DNA of 5,624 bases from an uncultured Actinomycetes bacterium (GTDB lineage: Bacteria; Actinomycetota; Actinomycetes; Nanopelagicales; Nanopelagicaceae), in NCBI GenBank assembly GCA_903827345.1, contig CAIKID010000184.1, positions 1 through 5,624 of the forward strand, in the 5' to 3' direction. The notes under the pieces are model-generated. The model was not told the origin of the DNA. It worked only from the letters and a program-made list of their open reading frames with translations, and did not search any database. Every line of letters starts with the position of its first letter. Position 1 is the first letter of the stretch. The position numbers and the translations under genes are program-made. This document shows, in pieces, positions 4,824 to 5,624 of this stretch.

Positions 4824-5567
4824 CTACTTCGTTGCTGCCGGTGTAGGAACGGCCCCTCCGGCCGCCCCTCCACCAAAGCCACCGCCGGGAGTAATTCCCA
4901 GTTGCGCAAAGCATGTTTGCATAGCTGCCGCTGTTGCAGGATCCTGGAAGTCAGGACGTGCACCGGCAGCGATTGTAATTCCAGCTTTTGTTAAGCAGGC
5001 GATCAACTTTGGATCAGAGAACGCTCCGCCACCACCACGTCCTGTGCCACTTCCAGCGGGTGCAGAAACTCCTGGAGCGGGGGCAATCGCGGCCTCGCCA
5101 GTAGCTGTTCCAGATGGAGTTGTTCCACTCGCGGCCCCGGCACCTGTATCGGTGATGCGTGTTGCATCACCGGCTGCAAGTGAAGAGGCTTGGGTTGGAT
5201 CATCTAAGGTGATCGTTACCGTCGATCCCTTTACAGATTTGATAGTGCCGGTGATGCGAGTTCCACCGCCACCTCCACCGAATCCACCAAAGCCACCTGC
5301 TGCAGCGCCAGCAGCGCCAGCAGCTCCACCGCCACCTCCGAAAGATGCACGAAGCGATGCAAAGGAGGAGGCACCGGCACCAGCCGTTGACTTACCAGCT
5401 TCGTAGTGGCCATACCAAGTACCAACTGAAAGCAGTCCAACAATCACAAAGAGGGTTCCCAACACTTTGGTGTACTTGTTGGTCCATTGGAATGTGCCCT
5501 TAGCAAGTTCTTCCTTGAGGTTGTCTTCAACCTCGGTAGCGAAGAGATCAAACTTCGGTTCGTCGGG
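4824..5567 (-). CDS. Membrane-anchored glycine-rich protein with DUF5666-like strand region and C-terminal cysteine pair, 5' end missing
   Basis: The last 247 residues of a protein whose start lies off the contig; residues are numbered from the first genomic codon (5567). A charged N-terminal stretch (EVEDNLKEELAKG, 12-24) is followed by one membrane helix (about 35-54, VLGTLFVIVGLLSVGTWYGHY), then a glycine/alanine-rich linker (77-102). Next comes a short beta-rich segment TRITGTIKSVKGSTVTITL (103-121), resembling DUF5666/OB-like modules. A Thr/Pro/Ala/Gly linker leads to a C-terminal part with two related motifs, LIACLTKAGIT (188-198) and MQTCFAQLGIT (216-226), then a Gly/Pro/Ala tail. The orientation is probably cytosolic N-terminus with the rest outside. 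Similar proteins in actinobacteria often sit near efflux or ABC transporter genes, but no neighbour is visible to show this. The function is unknown. An apparent GTG start at 5600 lies in sequencing adapter and should be discarded. Confidence 0.75.
   Translation of the reverse strand, partial: PDEPKFDLFATEVEDNLKEELAKGTFQWTNKYTKVLGTLFVIVGLLSVGTWYGHYEAGKSTAGAGASSFASLRASFGGGGGAAGAAGAAAGGFGGFGGGGGGTRITGTIKSVKGSTVTITLDDPTQASSLAAGDATRITDTGAGAASGTTPSGTATGEAAIAPAPGVSAPAGSGTGRGGGGAFSDPKLIACLTKAGITIAAGARPDFQDPATAAAMQTCFAQLGITPGGGFGGGAAGGAVPTPAATK
5302..5324. repeat. Short tandem repeat GCAGCGCCA (about 2.6 copies) in the glycine/alanine linker
   Basis: The 9-base unit GCAGCGCCA occurs twice in a row, with a partial third copy GCAGC. 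On the minus strand it encodes the GAAGAAGAA-type linker after the membrane segment of the glycine-rich protein. Being a multiple of three, copy changes would only alter linker length. Confidence 0.6.
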
Positions 5568-5624
5568 AGATCGGAAGACACACGTCTGAACTCCAGTCAC
5601 ATTACTCGATCTCGTATGCCGTCT
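5568..5624. other. Illumina TruSeq adapter with i7 index ATTACTCG (sequencing artefact)
   Basis: From 5568 the sequence reads AGATCGGAAGA then CACACGTCTGAACTCCAGTC and AC, which is the TruSeq read-2 adapter with one G missing between the two parts. It continues with the 8-base index ATTACTCG (5601-5608; D701 of the TruSeq HT set) and ATCTCGTATGCCGTCT, the start of the P7 flow-cell sequence. This is library construct, not organism DNA. True genomic sequence stops at 5567, and any reading frame crossing this point is chimeric. Confidence 0.98.

Noticed and set aside
5260..5345. Repetitive GC-rich stretch as a mobile or CRISPR-like repeat
   Set aside because: The repetition is in-frame glycine/alanine codon usage plus a 9-base tandem unit; there are no spacers, terminal repeats or flanking duplications.
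5044..5406. Plus-strand Pro/Ala-rich reading frame opposite the glycine-rich gene
   Set aside because: It is the complement of Gly/Ala codons in the minus-strand gene, with no ribosome site or family motif of its own. The same reasoning removes the other antisense frames, for example 13-195, 691-924, 1559-1885 and 2492-2800.
5568..5600. GTG start and N-terminal residues MTGVQTCVFRS for the glycine-rich protein
   Set aside because: These bases are the TruSeq adapter; the in-frame fusion is accidental and helped by a one-base deletion in the adapter.

Overview
The window looks like part of an actinobacterial chromosome (Actinomycetota). The signs are a Nur/Fur-type regulator with CxxC pairs directly upstream of a YgfZ gene, a UPF0303 (HbpS/GlcG-like) protein, TANNNT -10 elements six to seven bases before start codons that lack a Shine-Dalgarno sequence (leaderless transcription), very tight gene packing and roughly balanced base composition. 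A streamlined freshwater lineage such as Nanopelagicales is a reasonable guess. That placement is inference only, because there is no rRNA or phylogenetic marker here.

Layout: six genes lie on the minus strand in one compact run, read right to left from about 3857 to 1. They are a UPF0303 HbpS-like protein, a PfkB/fructokinase-like sugar kinase (TTG start), an aldose 1-epimerase, a Fur-family metalloregulator, a YgfZ folate-binding Fe-S maintenance protein, and the N-terminal third or less of a family M3 oligopeptidase (Dcp-like) cut by the left edge. Adjacent genes overlap by 4 or 1 bases or are separated by 9, 3 and 10 bases, so they probably form one transcription unit, possibly with internal promoters. 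An aldo/keto reductase diverges from this run on the plus strand at 3888. Only 36 bases separate the two start codons, and they contain two back-to-back putative leaderless promoters. A minus-strand gene for a membrane-anchored glycine-rich protein with a C-terminal duplicated cysteine motif converges on the reductase with a 3-base gap.

The last 57 bases (5568-5624) are not genomic. They match the Illumina TruSeq read-2 adapter with the i7 index ATTACTCG (D701), missing one G. The adapter supplies a false GTG start and eleven false N-terminal residues to the glycine-rich protein, whose real start lies off the contig.

Functionally, the kinase and epimerase point to uptake and phosphorylation of a hexose, and the reductase may act on a related carbonyl compound. 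The Fur-like regulator and YgfZ belong to metal and Fe-S homeostasis, and the peptidase to peptide turnover. I see no clearly new multi-gene system. The items most worth a second look are the divergent leaderless promoter pair, the Nur-like histidine pattern of the regulator, the coupling of a UPF0303 protein to a sugar kinase, and the cysteine module of the glycine-rich protein.
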